Assembly: GCA_001830645.1 (NCBI GenBank)
Contig: MIBM01000229.1
Coordinates: forward strand, 1-7,402
Direction of reading: 5' to 3'
Source of the DNA: Spirochaetes bacterium RIFOXYC1_FULL_54_7
GTDB lineage: Bacteria; Spirochaetota; Spirochaetia; Treponematales; UBA12059
Length of the DNA stretch: 7,402 nucleotides
Part shown: positions 1-6,337 of the stretch, in pieces
Position numbering within the stretch: position 1 is the stretch's first letter
Layout: each line of letters starts with the position of its first letter
The notes under the pieces: generated by a model
Told to the model about the DNA's origin: nothing
Databases searched by the model: none
The model's input: only the letters and a program-made list of their open reading frames with translations
Translations under genes and position numbers: made by a program

Positions 1-285
1 GCCGAGGGGGTGCACACCCTGGACATTGCCAAGCGGCTGATAGACTACGGCTACCATCCACCCACCATCTACTTCCCCCTCATCGTGCCCGAGGCCCTCA
101 TGATCGAACCGACGGAGACGGAGAGCAAGGAGACTTTGGATGCCTTTGCCGCGGTCATGCTGAAAATAGCCCAGGAGGCAAAGGACAATCCCGGGCTCCT
201 TCACGATGCGCCGCACAATACTCCTGTGGGCAGGCTTGACGAAGTAGCCGCAGCGCGTTGTCCGGTGCTGTGTTACAGAGGGTAA
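1..285 (+). CDS. gcvPB: Glycine dehydrogenase (decarboxylating) subunit 2, C-terminal part
   Basis: This is the C-terminal 94 residues of the P-protein beta subunit of the glycine cleavage system. The P-protein is a PLP-dependent enzyme that decarboxylates glycine and passes the aminomethyl group to the lipoyl H-protein in the cytoplasm. The frame is open from base 1, and the 5' part lies outside the window. The stretch [20 protein letters not shown], then [20 protein letters not shown] and later [19 protein letters not shown], is the highly conserved tail of this family. A separate subunit 2 rather than the long fused GcvP is inferred from the tail sequence, since subunit 1 is not visible. 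The last residues (CPVLCYRG) differ slightly from the usual RKPVLRW-like ending. The gene is followed by a strong terminator about 95 bases downstream. The PLP lysine would lie upstream of the window. Confidence 0.93.
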   Translation, partial: AEGVHTLDIAKRLIDYGYHPPTIYFPLIVPEALMIEPTETESKETLDAFAAVMLKIAQEAKDNPGLLHDAPHNTPVGRLDEVAAARCPVLCYRG

Positions 286-380
286 GCAACAGCTAGTGCC
301 AGGCATCATCTCGCGATGGCCAATCACGGGAAAGGTGCGATGCGGGGAACCGCTGGCCGGAATCGATCATGACTGATGTT

Positions 381-426
381 AAAGTCCGACACCTTCCGGA
401 TGGAAAGTGTCGGACTTTCTGTTTTT
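381..426 (+). terminator. Strong stem-loop terminator between gcvPB and the methyltransferase gene
   Basis: AAAGTCCGACAC (381-392) pairs perfectly over 12 bases with GTGTCGGACTTT (407-418). Inside it, TTCC (394-397) pairs with GGAA (402-405) around a GGAT loop after one C/A mismatch. The sequence CTGTTTTT follows directly, so it has the form of an intrinsic terminator reading rightward. It most simply ends the gcv transcript. The gap before it (286-380) holds no gene I can recognise, only a small GCGG-GGAA-CCGC hairpin at 342-353. The A-rich left arm is short, so termination in the other direction would be weaker. Confidence 0.8.
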
Positions 427-467
427 CGTTGGTCTTGCTCTGGTTTCAGGATTTACAGGAGGCATTC

Positions 468-1118
468 ATGGCAAAAACTGAAGCGTTTGATAAGCACAGC
501 GATATGTACGACGAATGGTTCGACAGGAATCAAGATGCGTACAACGCTGAATTGAAGGCAGTCCGTTTGGCAATGCCTGCATCTCCAGCCGTAGGCCTGG
601 AAGTGGGGGTTGGTTCCGGAAAATTCGCAGTGCCTTTGGGTATTGGAATTGGTGTCGAACCATCGGAAGAAATGGCCCGTAAGGCAGAAATCAAGGGTAT
701 CCGGGTTTTCCGGAATGTGGCCGAAGATTTGCCTTTCGGTCCTGCCGAGTTTGATTTTGTCTTGATGGTGACCACTATTTGTTTTGTAGACAGTGTTCTC
801 AGATCCTTTCAGGAAGCGTTCCGGGTCTTGAAGCCCAAGGGGTGCATCATTGTCGGATTTGTGGACAAAGAGAGCGATCTGGGCAGACGGTATAGTGCAA
901 ATCGTGTTAACAGCCTTTTTTATAAAGATGCAAGCTTCTTCTCAGCCCGGGAAGTAAGCTCTTTTATGGCTGATGCTGGTTTCATGAATCCGACGTTCCA
1001 TCAAACCTTGATACCCGGTGAGCCAACGGATATGGTTCAGAGCGGGTTTGGCAAGGGTGCTTTTGTAGTGATCAGAGGTGTCAAGAACCACCGACTTCCC
1101 GGTTTGGAAAACAGATGA
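468..1118 (+). CDS. Class I SAM-dependent methyltransferase (Methyltransf_11/UbiE-like)
   Basis: This 216-residue cytoplasmic protein is predicted to transfer a methyl group from S-adenosylmethionine to an unknown small-molecule acceptor. Motif I is LEVGVGSGK (residues 44-52), the glycine-rich SAM-binding loop. A strand ending in GVEPSEEM gives the acidic motif II residue, AEDLPFGPAEFDFVLMVTT supplies motifs III-IV, and AFRVLKPKGCIIVGF is the post-motif strand typical of Methyltransf_11 proteins. I chose the ATG at 468 because AGGAGG (457-462) sits five bases upstream. An in-frame ATG at 369 would put translation through the terminator hairpin. The gene is visibly poorer in GC than recQ or the sugar operon, so it may have a different history. 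It ends exactly where the convergent SHOCT gene ends. The substrate cannot be told from sequence; family assignment is firm, specific function is not. Confidence 0.88.
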   Translation: MAKTEAFDKHSDMYDEWFDRNQDAYNAELKAVRLAMPASPAVGLEVGVGSGKFAVPLGIGIGVEPSEEMARKAEIKGIRVFRNVAEDLPFGPAEFDFVLMVTTICFVDSVLRSFQEAFRVLKPKGCIIVGFVDKESDLGRRYSANRVNSLFYKDASFFSAREVSSFMADAGFMNPTFHQTLIPGEPTDMVQSGFGKGAFVVIRGVKNHRLPGLENR

Positions 1119-1400
1119 TCAGTCGATGGCGCTTAGATCCGCCTTCATCGTCCGGAAGGTCTCGCTGTCAATCTCGCCGCGTGCAAAGCGTTCTGTCAGG
1201 ATGGACAGGCCATGCTCCCGTGGATCAGAAAACTGGCTGCCGTTCGTGGCGTGCCCGGTGGACCGGGATGATCTGATGATCATGAAAACCGCGAATATGA
1301 TTACGCTGATTGTTAGTACTCCCATCACAATACCTCCCCAGGGAAAACCGAATGAGAATGGGCCGGAGTTCCAGCCATTGCCTTGCCACATGTGATACAT
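1119..1400 (-). CDS. Small membrane-anchored SHOCT-domain protein
   Basis: This is a 93-residue protein with three visible parts. The N-terminus (1-20) is rich in Trp, Gly, Phe and His (MYHMWQGNGW). A hydrophobic segment at about 22-42 (GGIVMGVLTISVIIFAVFMI) is one membrane helix, followed by a basic, polar linker. The C-terminus, residues 62-89, is a SHOCT domain (GLSILTERFARGEIDSETF, then RTMKADL). SHOCT domains are short C-terminal modules, probably for oligomerisation or anchoring, and their exact role is not settled. I chose the ATG at 1400 because GGAGG lies five bases upstream; the ATG at 1412 would place that ribosome site inside the gene. The first seven residues match the His/Trp/Gly-rich start common in small SHOCT proteins. 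A sigma-54 promoter precedes it. No catalytic residues are visible, so the function is unknown; an envelope-stress or metal-related role would be speculation. Confidence 0.85.
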   Translation of the reverse strand: MYHMWQGNGWNSGPFSFGFPWGGIVMGVLTISVIIFAVFMIIRSSRSTGHATNGSQFSDPREHGLSILTERFARGEIDSETFRTMKADLSAID

Positions 1401-1448
1401 AAAAACCTCCATTGCTTACTGTACTTGTCTGCTATGCGGTAATTATAT

Positions 1449-1464
1449 AGCAAAAAGCGTGCCA
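1449..1464 (-). promoter_or_regulatory. Sigma-54 (-24/-12) promoter of the SHOCT gene
   Basis: Read on the minus strand, the sequence is TGGCACG-CTTT-TTGCT. This matches the RpoN consensus TGGCACG-N4-TTGCW at every defined position, with the invariant GG and GC at the right spacing. The start of transcription would fall near 1438, leaving a leader of about 38 bases before the ATG at 1400 that includes its GGAGG ribosome site. Sigma-54 promoters need an AAA+ activator bound upstream, here expected at roughly 1520-1640; I could not identify a convincing binding site. A TATAAT hexamer overlaps the downstream edge (1443-1448), but no good -35 box lies 16-18 bases before it. Confidence 0.75.
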
Positions 1465-1704
1465 AAAATCATAGCGGTGGTGAACCAGGGGTTTTAAACC
1501 AAAAAAGTCCGGTTTATTGGATTTTTTGCACGTATCATGATGATGGAGGTGCTTTTTGGGGATGCATCTCTTGGCGTCTGGCCTTCCTTGGGCCTGTAGC
1601 TGTGAAAAAAATACCCATGATCAAGGGAATAAATTGCCCGGGGGGGTAAAGATTGCCGGCCGGCCTGTCGTCGTAATCACCGGTGGAATCCGCGGCATAG
1701 GCAA

Positions 1705-1899
1705 TGGTTGGATGTCTACCTTCTGTCTGGCCAGACCGATGCTGATTCATGCGCTGTTGTCCAGCCTGACCTTATCGTGGTGTGCGATGCAGGCAAAATC
1801 CATGATGATGGAATCCATGGTGCACCAGACTTGGTGGATAGCAGAGTTCTGTCCGGTTTTAGCTGGAAGGCCATAGAGGCGCAGCGCCTCGACAGATGA
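1705..1899 (+). pseudogene. Degenerate fragment of a Uma2-family (DUF820) nuclease-like gene
   Basis: In the frame beginning at 1705 the translation reads WLDVYLLSGQTDADSCAVVQ, then PDLIVVCDAGKIHDDGIHGA and PDLV. This aligns with the core of Uma2 proteins, whose pattern is FDV-x-L, then VVQPD-hhVVCD, then K-hD-x-x-G-x-x-GAPDLV. In the PD-(D/E)XK-like Uma2 fold, the aspartate of VVQPD belongs to the presumed active site. Intact family members are about 180-200 residues. Only about 45 residues are recognisable here (1711-1836). The following ILSPST-like motif is distorted to VLSGFSW, and a stop occurs at 1897. The expected N-terminal YEVIDGE-like part is missing in all frames, with a stop at 1630 in the same frame. 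No ribosome site precedes it. I read it as a gene relic; the alternative is chance similarity, which the length of the match makes less likely. Confidence 0.6.
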
Positions 1900-1952
1900 T
1901 GGCTTGTTTCTGAACTTTGCTTTTACGTATGTGTGCGCCGGGCCGCAATTTC

Positions 1953-1961
1953 TGCTAGAAT
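1953..1961 (+). promoter_or_regulatory. Possible extended -10 promoter of recQ
   Basis: TGCTAGAAT has the TGN extension and a -10 hexamer differing from TATAAT at one position. No good -35 box is found 16-18 bases upstream (GTGCGC occupies that place). Transcription would begin at about 1968, almost on the ATG at 1969, implying a leaderless or nearly leaderless recQ mRNA. That fits the absence of any Shine-Dalgarno sequence before any recQ start candidate. If translation really starts at the upstream GTG (1933), this element would lie within the gene and would not be its promoter. Confidence 0.35.
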
Positions 1962-1968
1962 GGCAAGC

Positions 1969-3879
1969 ATGTCCTCACCCAGCCCCGAGCAAGTGCTCAA
2001 ATCAGTCTTCGGTTACGATTCATTCAAGCCCCTCCAGCGTGAAATAATCACCGCGGTGCTCCGCAAGCAGGACAGCCTGGCCGTGCTGCCCACCGGGGGC
2101 GGCAAGTCCATCTGCTACCAGATTCCGGCCCTGATGCTGCCCGGCACCACCCTGGTGGTCTCTCCCCTGATTGCCCTGATGCGCGACCAGGTGGCGGCTC
2201 TTGTATCTGCCGGCGTGGATGCGGTGTTCCTGAATAGTTCCATGGATTATGACGAACGCAGGGCTGCGGAAGCCAGGATCCGCTCCGGCTCGGCCAAGCT
2301 CGTATACGCTGCCCCTGAATCCCTTGCCGGTGAACGCCTGTTGCCCATACTGGATGCCTCCCCGCCAGAACTGATCGTGGTGGACGAGGCTCACTGTGTC
2401 TCCGAATGGGGCCATGATTTCAGACCAGAATACCGTGGACTCGGTGCGCTCAGAGGCCGATATCCCGGGGCTGTCTGGCTGGCCACAACCGCCACAGCCA
2501 CCGAACGTGTCAGGTCCGATATCGCCTCCTCCCTGGGGCTCAGGGATCACGAACTGTTCCTTGGCGGCTTCGACAGGCCGAACCTCCGCATTTCAGTCGA
2601 GCCGAAGGTCGACCAGAAAAACCAGGTCCGCCGCTTTGCCCTGGCCCGGCCTGATGCATCGGGCATAGTCTACTGTGGCTCGCGCAAGCGTACCGAAGCC
2701 TTGGCTGCTGTCCTTGCAGCCGCAGGTATGAAAGCAGCTCCCTACCACGCAGGCCTGGCTCCGGAGCTGAGGACCGCAACCCAGGAGGCCTTTGTCAGGG
2801 ACGATGTCCAGGTGATAGTGGCCACCGTAGCCTTTGGCATGGGCATAGACAAGCCGGATGTCCGCTATGTGCTTCATGTCGATCTGCCAAAAAGCATCGA
2901 GGGTTATTACCAGGAGATAGGCCGGGCCGGCCGCGATGGTCTTCCTGCGGACTGCGTACTCTTCTTTAGCCCTGGTGATATTGTGTCTGCTTCCCGTCTG
3001 ATGGAAGATATGGAACCTGACCAGCGACGTCAGGCCCTTGGCCGGCTGGAACTTATGCGGGCCTATGCCGAGAGCGACCGGTGCAGGCGCCATGTAATCC
3101 TTGAACATTTTGCAGAACCCCACGATGGCAGCGGCAACTGTGGTGCCTGCGACAACTGTCTGAACGGACCCCGTCCGAAAGTTGACCTTTCCATTCCTGC
3201 CCAGAAATTCCTGTCCTGCGTAAAGCGCACCGGCGAGTGCTTTGGTGCCGCTCATGTGATTGATGTGCTCCTTGGCGAGATGACTGAAAAGGTAGAACGT
3301 TTCGGCCATTCTGGTCTGAGCACCTTCGGGATAGGGACAGAGCTGTCACGCCCCGGCTGGAACTCCCTGGCAAGACGTCTGCTGGCCACCGACCATCTTA
3401 TACGTGATCCCGAGCATTCGACCCTGTCCCTTGGGCGCCCGGCCTTCGAGCTGTTCAGGGACAAAGGATCCTACCTGGTACCGCAGGAAGTGGTGGGTGG
3501 GGAGAGCGAGCCAGGCTCTGTCGGACATAAAAGGGCAAGGAAAGCAGAAAGAGCAGGCAGATCAGCGAAGGCAGGAAAGGCTGGAAAGGCAGAATCGGCC
3601 AGCCTACGTATTGGTGCGCCTCTACTTGTTGGCGATGATATCGATACCGGTGCTGCAGAGCTCTTTGCCGCCTTGAGGCGCTTGCGCAAGGAGCTTGCCG
3701 ATCAGGCTGGTGTTCCGCCCTATGTGGTCTTTCCTGACCGGACCCTCATCGAGATGGCCAATTTCCGGACAGACAGTGAAGCCTCTCTGGCTGGTGTGTA
3801 TGGTATAGGACGTACCAAGCTTGAACGATATGGCAGCGCCTTTCTGGAATGTATAAGAAAATACAAAGATCGAGGCTAA
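1969..3879 (+). CDS. recQ: ATP-dependent DNA helicase RecQ
   Basis: This 636-residue 3'-to-5' DNA helicase acts in recombination and stalled-fork repair. The Gln-containing motif 0 ([10 protein letters not shown]) comes at 14-23, Walker A PTGGGKS at 41-47 and DEAH at 139-142 within [19 protein letters not shown]. Motif [14 protein letters not shown] ends near residue 324 and supplies the arginine finger. Four zinc-binding cysteines follow at 372, 391, 394 and 397. A winged-helix RQC region comes next, and an HRDC domain for DNA binding runs from about 564 to the end. A basic Lys/Ala/Gly/Arg-rich linker (about 521-545) separates RQC from HRDC. E. coli RecQ is 609 residues, so the length is normal. 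I prefer ATG 1969, which leaves 13 residues before the conserved FGYDSF; GTG 1933 and ATG 1960 are in frame and also possible. No start has a clear ribosome site. No terminator is visible after the gene. Confidence 0.97.
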   Translation: MSSPSPEQVLKSVFGYDSFKPLQREIITAVLRKQDSLAVLPTGGGKSICYQIPALMLPGTTLVVSPLIALMRDQVAALVSAGVDAVFLNSSMDYDERRAAEARIRSGSAKLVYAAPESLAGERLLPILDASPPELIVVDEAHCVSEWGHDFRPEYRGLGALRGRYPGAVWLATTATATERVRSDIASSLGLRDHELFLGGFDRPNLRISVEPKVDQKNQVRRFALARPDASGIVYCGSRKRTEALAAVLAAAGMKAAPYHAGLAPELRTATQEAFVRDDVQVIVATVAFGMGIDKPDVRYVLHVDLPKSIEGYYQEIGRAGRDGLPADCVLFFSPGDIVSASRLMEDMEPDQRRQALGRLELMRAYAESDRCRRHVILEHFAEPHDGSGNCGACDNCLNGPRPKVDLSIPAQKFLSCVKRTGECFGAAHVIDVLLGEMTEKVERFGHSGLSTFGIGTELSRPGWNSLARRLLATDHLIRDPEHSTLSLGRPAFELFRDKGSYLVPQEVVGGESEPGSVGHKRARKAERAGRSAKAGKAGKAESASLRIGAPLLVGDDIDTGAAELFAALRRLRKELADQAGVPPYVVFPDRTLIEMANFRTDSEASLAGVYGIGRTKLERYGSAFLECIRKYKDRG

Positions 3880-3893
3880 GGGTTGTTTTTCCC

Positions 3894-3922
3894 TTGACAA
3901 TGGTGAAATTACTGTGAATACT
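3894..3922 (+). promoter_or_regulatory. Sigma-70-type promoter of the lacI-sugar transport operon
   Basis: A perfect TTGACA (-35) lies at 3894-3899. Seventeen bases later comes AATACT (3917-3922), which matches TATAAT at four positions; TACTAT at 3919-3924 is an alternative with a 19-base spacer. The start point would be near 3929, inside the inverted repeat at 3923-3938. The leader would be about 45 bases. The -35 box begins within the right arm of a small AAGGG/CCCTT repeat (3878-3895) that lacks a T-tract after it, so it is not a terminator for recQ. Confidence 0.65.
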
Positions 3923-3963
3923 ATGAAAGAACTTTCATGAATTAAGTTTCTTATTTTCATGAA
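3923..3963 (+). promoter_or_regulatory. Probable LacI-type operator cluster overlapping the lacI transcription start
   Basis: ATGAAAG (3923-3929) and CTTTCAT (3932-3938) form a perfect 7-2-7 inverted repeat that covers the expected start of transcription. The nine-base word TTTCATGAA, which contains the palindrome TTCATGAA, occurs at 3933-3941 and again at 3955-3963. The copies are 22 base pairs apart, about two helical turns, so they lie on nearly the same face of the DNA. A repressor bound here would block the promoter, which fits autoregulation by the adjacent LacI-family protein. The centre of the repeat is AA rather than the CG usual in LacI-family operators. That the adjacent regulator is the one binding is inference. 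Confidence 0.6.
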
Positions 3964-3975
3964 GACAGGATGGGA

Positions 3976-4980
3976 ATGACGAAGAATCCGGTAGCTACCA
4001 TCTATGACGTCGCGGACAAGGCTGGGGTAAGCATCTCCACCGTGTCCCGTTTCCTCAATACTCCGGACAAGGTGAATGCAGAGACAGGCCGGCGGATACG
4101 CTCTGCCATGGATGCCCTCTCCTACATCCGCCATGGTAATGCAGGTACCAGGCAGAGCAGGCAGACAGCAAGGATAGGTGTTCTGGCTCCCTTCTTCCCG
4201 GCTCCATCTTTCGTGGAGCGGATGCAGGGCATGACCTCGGTTTTCCACGATGCCAACTGCGAAATGCTTGTTTACAGCATCGACTCTCCTGGCCAGTTCG
4301 ACAATCACGTACGGACAGGCTATTTTACCAAGCGTCTTGACGGCATAATCGTGATGGCAATGCTTTTATCCGAAGAGAATGCCAGTCAACTCCATCGTTC
4401 CGGCCTTCATGTGGTACTCATAGAGCAGCATCATCCTTTGTTCTGCTGCATCGAGTGCGACAACATCAAAGGTGGAGCCCTGGCGGCAGAGTACTTCCTG
4501 TCCAGGGGTTACGAAGCCTGCGGCTACATTGGCCAGAGGACCCCGCTGCCATATTCCCTTCAGCCCAGCGAACTGCGCATCCGTGGCTATAGTGATGCCC
4601 TGGATGCAGCCGGCAAGGAACTGAATCCCGATTTCATACGCCTTGGCGAGGTTTCTGTGGATGATGGCTACCGGATGGCTATGGAACTACTTTCACAGAA
4701 AAGTCGCCCAAGGGCTATTTTTGCCATGTCGGATCTGCAGGCCTTCGGTGTGATCAAAGCCGCCAGGCGGCTGAAACTGCAGGTCCCCAAGGATATTGCC
4801 ATACTCGGCTTCGATGATATCGAGGCTGCGGATTATATGGAACTTACAACCATCAGTCAGTCATTGAAGGAGTCGGGACGGCTGGCCGCCGAGCTGGTCC
4901 TGGGACGGATGCGGGAACCCGATCGTCCCCTCAGGAATATACAGCTCCGGGTATCGGTCGTCGAGCGCGGGAGTGCCTGA
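3976..4980 (+). CDS. LacI-family transcriptional regulator of sugar uptake
   Basis: This 334-residue regulator has an N-terminal helix-turn-helix (TIYDVADKAGVSISTVSRFLN, written 8-28 in the protein) and a periplasmic-binding-protein-like ligand domain from about residue 66. It ends with the family signature AIFAMSDLQAFGVIKAARRL, then GFDDIEAADYMELTTISQS. I prefer the ATG at 3976, since AGGA at 3967-3970 is five bases upstream and MTKNPVATIYDVA is the usual start; ATG 3970 gives two extra residues and abuts the purine run. The hinge is odd: where relatives have Y-x-P-N and a leucine that wedges into the operator centre, this protein has YIRHGNAGTRQSR, with Arg59 at the leucine position. It precedes the ABC transporter genes in the same direction with 87 bases between and no terminator, so it very likely controls them and itself. 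The ligand, presumably a sugar or oligosaccharide, cannot be named. Confidence 0.93.
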   Translation: MTKNPVATIYDVADKAGVSISTVSRFLNTPDKVNAETGRRIRSAMDALSYIRHGNAGTRQSRQTARIGVLAPFFPAPSFVERMQGMTSVFHDANCEMLVYSIDSPGQFDNHVRTGYFTKRLDGIIVMAMLLSEENASQLHRSGLHVVLIEQHHPLFCCIECDNIKGGALAAEYFLSRGYEACGYIGQRTPLPYSLQPSELRIRGYSDALDAAGKELNPDFIRLGEVSVDDGYRMAMELLSQKSRPRAIFAMSDLQAFGVIKAARRLKLQVPKDIAILGFDDIEAADYMELTTISQSLKESGRLAAELVLGRMREPDRPLRNIQLRVSVVERGSA

Positions 4981-5067
4981 GCCGGCGTGGAGGAGGGGAC
5001 GCTTCATTCGGACAGGATATATCGGTTTTTCGTGTCTTGTATCATATTCTTTTAGGAGGAACCTGAG

Positions 5068-6327
5068 ATGAAGAAGTTGCTTCTGGTTATGCTGGTTGCC
5101 ATGATGGCTACCTCGCTGTTCGCCGCAGGCGGATCTGAAGCCGGTGCTGCAAAAGCAGCCACCCTCACGATCATGCAGAACAAGCCCGAAATCGGGCCGC
5201 AGCTCGAGGCCTATGCCACGCAGTGGGGCACTGCCAACAATGTAAAGGTTACGGTCAAGTCCATCGGTGGCACCGCCGGTGCCATGGGGCCCCAGCTCAA
5301 GGCTGACTATGCCGCAGGTGACATGCCCGACATCTTCACCTTTGACGGGCTCGAAAGCTACAAGGAATGGGAAGGCGTGGTCCTTGACGTCTCGTCCGAG
5401 CCCTGGGTATCCAAGACCGCTGTTGCCTTCAAGTACAACAACAAGGTCTTCGGCGCTCCTGTGGCTGTGGAAGGCTGGGGCATGGCCTACAATGCCGACC
5501 TCCTGGCCAAGGCTGGCATCGATCCCAAGACCTTGACCAACTATGCTGCCTACAAGGCAGCCTTCGAAAAGCTGGATGGCATGAAGGCCCAGCTTGGCAT
5601 CAATTCCGTGGTTTCCATGGCCGCAGCCATCGAGATGGGCTGGGTAACTGCCCACCACAACTTCAACTCCCTTCTGGCCAATGGCCTGCCCTATGGCGAC
5701 CTCTCTGTAGTCAATGACCTGCTGGCCGGCAAGGTCGATGCCACCCGCCTGTCCGAGTATGCTGACTGGGTGGAACTGCTCTTCAAGTTTGCTGATAAAG
5801 GCGTGCTGACCACCGGTAATTACGATTCACAGGTCGGCGCTTTTGCAACCGGCAAGGCAGTCTTCCTGCACCAGGGCAACTGGACAGACCCCAACATCCA
5901 GGGTGCCAATGCCACCTTCAAGATGGCCTTTGCCCCCCATGGTTCCATGAAGAAGGCCACCGACGGTATCTTCGTCGCCGCTCCTTCGTTCTATGCCATC
6001 AACAAGGACTCCAAGAATCTGGCCATGGCCAAGAAGTTCATTGTTGACCTGGTGAACACCCCTGCCGGCCACAGCTATATGGTTGAGGCTGCAGGCATGA
6101 TTCCAGCCTACTCAGGCATCAGCCTCCAGCCCACCGGCCAGTTGTCCAAGTCCGTTCAGGAGTGGTCAGCAGCAGGCAAGGTTTATTCCTGGAGCCAGTA
6201 CTACTTCACCGGCGATTTCCGCGACAAGACCCTCAACCCCATCTACAATCAATTCGCAAGCGGCAGTATCAACAAGGCACAGTTCATCGATCAGATGACC
6301 AAGGCCCTCGTAGCCAACAAGCAGTAA
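5068..6327 (+). CDS. ABC transporter extracellular sugar-binding protein (family 1)
   Basis: This 419-residue secreted protein captures a carbohydrate outside the inner membrane and delivers it to the permeases encoded downstream (CUT1 transporters). A ribosome site AGGAGG lies nine bases before the ATG. The signal peptide is MKKLLLVMLVAMMATSLFAA with a likely cut after LFA; the mature end AGGSEAG is typical of spirochaete binding proteins. There is no cysteine, so it is not a lipoprotein by this reading. Family 1 landmarks include GDMPDIFTFDGLESYKEW, FGAPVAVEGWGMAYNADLLA (hinge-side motif), FATGKAVFLHQGNW and FVAAPSFYAINKDSKNLAMA. Its codons are strongly biased to GC-ending triplets, as expected of an abundant protein. 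A weak TATCAT at 5040-5045 could be a -10, but no -35 accompanies it, so transcription from the lacI promoter is the simpler reading. Substrate unknown. Confidence 0.93.
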   Translation: MKKLLLVMLVAMMATSLFAAGGSEAGAAKAATLTIMQNKPEIGPQLEAYATQWGTANNVKVTVKSIGGTAGAMGPQLKADYAAGDMPDIFTFDGLESYKEWEGVVLDVSSEPWVSKTAVAFKYNNKVFGAPVAVEGWGMAYNADLLAKAGIDPKTLTNYAAYKAAFEKLDGMKAQLGINSVVSMAAAIEMGWVTAHHNFNSLLANGLPYGDLSVVNDLLAGKVDATRLSEYADWVELLFKFADKGVLTTGNYDSQVGAFATGKAVFLHQGNWTDPNIQGANATFKMAFAPHGSMKKATDGIFVAAPSFYAINKDSKNLAMAKKFIVDLVNTPAGHSYMVEAAGMIPAYSGISLQPTGQLSKSVQEWSAAGKVYSWSQYYFTGDFRDKTLNPIYNQFASGSINKAQFIDQMTKALVANKQ

Positions 6328-6337
6328 TCGTATTACG

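Larger units (their letters stand above)
1401..1968. other. Long divergent intergenic region between the SHOCT gene and recQ
   Basis: These roughly 570 bases separate the divergently transcribed SHOCT gene and recQ, and hold no intact gene. Next to the SHOCT gene are its sigma-54 promoter and two weak symmetries. One is GGTTTTAAACC at 1490-1500. The other is an A/T-rich imperfect hairpin at 1501-1527, in which AAAAAA plus TCC pairs with GGATTTTTT with one bulged G. The second could be a weak bidirectional terminator or simply an AT-rich bend. The stretch 1535-1700 is low in coding character in all frames, although short open frames exist; a GCCGGCCGGC palindrome lies at 1655-1664. A Uma2-like remnant follows, overlapped at its end by a GAGGCG-CAG-CGCCTC hairpin (1876-1890) that has no T-tract. 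A possible recQ promoter closes the region. Confidence 0.6.

Noticed and set aside
286..380. Sequence such as GGGAAAGGTGCGATGC followed by GGGGAACCGC resembles pieces of a cobalamin riboswitch.
   Set aside because: The conserved CCCGC-ACTGT B12 box and the surrounding stems are absent, and the order of elements does not fit; likely coincidence.
1535..1750. Minus-strand open frame of 71 codons in the gap before recQ.
   Set aside because: Composition is not protein-like, with no recognisable domain or start signal.
1537..1812. Direct repeat CATGATGATGGA at about 1537 and 1801.
   Set aside because: One 12-base repeat is expected by chance in 7.4 kb; there are no flanking mobile-element features.
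1556..1876. Open frame of 106 codons containing VVVITGGIRGIG, like a dehydrogenase nucleotide-binding motif.
   Set aside because: No ribosome site, no other dehydrogenase motifs, and it overlaps in another frame the better-supported Uma2 remnant. The motif is a chance product of the GC-rich stretch.
1876..1890. Hairpin GAGGCG-CAG-CGCCTC as a terminator.
   Set aside because: No T-tract on either side and no gene needing termination; it sits at the end of the Uma2 relic.
2593..3309. Long minus-strand open frame (238 codons) opposite recQ.
   Set aside because: A shadow of the GC-rich codon pattern of recQ, which has complete helicase motifs; the minus-strand product shows no domain.
3878..3895. 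AAGGG/CCCTT inverted repeat after recQ as a terminator.
   Set aside because: Only 5 bp, with the T-run in the loop rather than after the stem, and its right arm overlaps the -35 box of the lacI promoter.
4861..5658. Minus-strand open frame (265 codons) across lacI and the binding-protein gene.
   Set aside because: Runs through the ends of two well-supported genes and their spacer; His/Gly-rich shadow sequence without domains.
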